From an uncultured Clostridia bacterium (lineage in GTDB: Bacteria; Bacillota; Clostridia; TANB77; CAG-508): a DNA stretch of 64,000 bases. This document shows, one piece after another, positions 63,849 through 64,000 of the stretch. Position numbers and translations under genes: made by a program. The notes under the pieces were generated by a model. That model was not told the DNA's origin and did no database searches. It was given only the letters and a program-made list of their open reading frames with translations. Position 1 is the stretch's first letter. Each line of letters starts with the position of its first letter. The stretch covers positions 1 to 64,000 of the forward strand of contig CAKPKF010000004.1 of NCBI GenBank assembly GCA_934167175.1, given 5' to 3'.

Positions 63849-64000
63849 ATGGAAGAGTATATTGACTTATATAATGATAATAAAGAGAAGATAGGAGTAA
63901 TTCCTAGATCAAAGGAAAAAGAGTTATTAGAAGGACAGCATATTTTAGTTTCTGCGTTAATTGTAAAAAATAGCGAAAATAAAATTATGATGCAATTAAC
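63849..64000 (+). CDS. Nudix hydrolase, N-terminal part
   Basis: The first 50 or so residues of a Nudix protein; the gene runs off the window. MEEYIDLYNDNKEKIGVIPR and LLEGQHILVSALIVKNSENK match the start of Nudix domains near the isopentenyl-diphosphate isomerase/YfcD group. GAAGGAGAG precedes the ATG. The Nudix box itself is beyond the window end. Confidence 0.75.
   Translation, partial: MEEYIDLYNDNKEKIGVIPRSKEKELLEGQHILVSALIVKNSENKIMMQL

Noticed and set aside
1..64000. Triplet reassignment of CGG (for example to Trp or Gln, as known in some Firmicutes)
   Set aside because: Any triplet meaning for CGG keeps the zero frame, which hits a stop soon after. Only a +1 event restores the proteins.
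1..64000. TGA or other stop codon reassignment
   Set aside because: Genes end at TAA, TAG and TGA at their expected lengths; no in-frame TGA is needed to extend a family match.
1..64000. CRISPR arrays and insertion sequences
   Set aside because: No regularly spaced repeats and no transposase-like protein found by eye.

Overview
The window is AT-rich (roughly 70% or more A+T by eye) and comes from a spore-forming low-GC Firmicute of the class Clostridia, probably an uncultured gut lineage. It carries a full spoIIIAA-AH operon, a dipicolinate synthase subunit, sigH, sigK, whiA and cotJA-cotJB. Starts include ATG, GTG and TTG, nearly always behind a strong AGGAGG-type ribosome binding site. A Mn-type (yybP-ykoY) riboswitch, a threonine T-box, a 6S-like RNA and tRNA-Trp, tRNA-Leu and tRNA-Thr genes are present.

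The main observation is a recurrent +1 recoding signal. Seven genes are split into two frames by one extra base: an MBL-fold hydrolase, spoIIIAA, spoIIIAE, a P-type Ca2+/Mn2+ ATPase, a DUF5665 protein, a DUF368 protein and sigK. In every case the break falls exactly on an in-frame CGG codon. Skipping the C and reading the following GGA or GGT as glycine restores the family sequence through to its normal end. In a by-eye scan of all genes on both strands I found no in-frame CGG anywhere else, while CGA, CGC, CGT, AGA and AGG are used as ordinary arginine codons. CGG therefore behaves not as an arginine codon but as a +1 frameshift (or four-base CGGN) signal.

Layout. 1-9135: end of an MBL hydrolase, MscS channel, two glycosyltransferase-like proteins with a polysaccharide-export ABC transporter, an IspD/TarI cytidylyltransferase, pyrophosphatase, a TPR protein, dpaA and uppP. 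9251-14481: spoIIIA operon. 14832-18448: yqeG, prepilin peptidase, M24 peptidase, efp and a zinc-ribbon protein. 18449-19667 (minus): M23 peptidase, GtrA protein, tRNA-Trp. 19808-25008: an unknown 767-residue protein coupled to deoB, tRNA-Leu, small proteins, sirtuin. 25056-26948 (minus): glutamine synthetase. 27888-30837: Mn riboswitch and P-type ATPase. 30900-32621 (minus): rqcH. 32785-40272: sigH, tRNA-Thr, zinc-ribbon protein, pilin-like protein, DnaB-like ATPase, yqeK, ychF, pgi, DUF5665.

40390-50676 is an accessory block of unrecognised helical proteins and two tandem NACHT/STAND-like NTPases, ending in a Cna-B/SpaA-type anchored protein; it may be a defence locus. 50701-52944: T-box and thrS. 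53043-56730: DUF368 protein (minus), sigK, a membrane protein, an O-antigen-ligase-like protein. 56874-60065: 6S-like RNA, prmC, whiA, hemW. 60119-61749 (minus): a minimal sufC-sufB pair. 61904-64000: a membrane protein, cotJA-cotJB, an unknown protein and the start of a Nudix gene.
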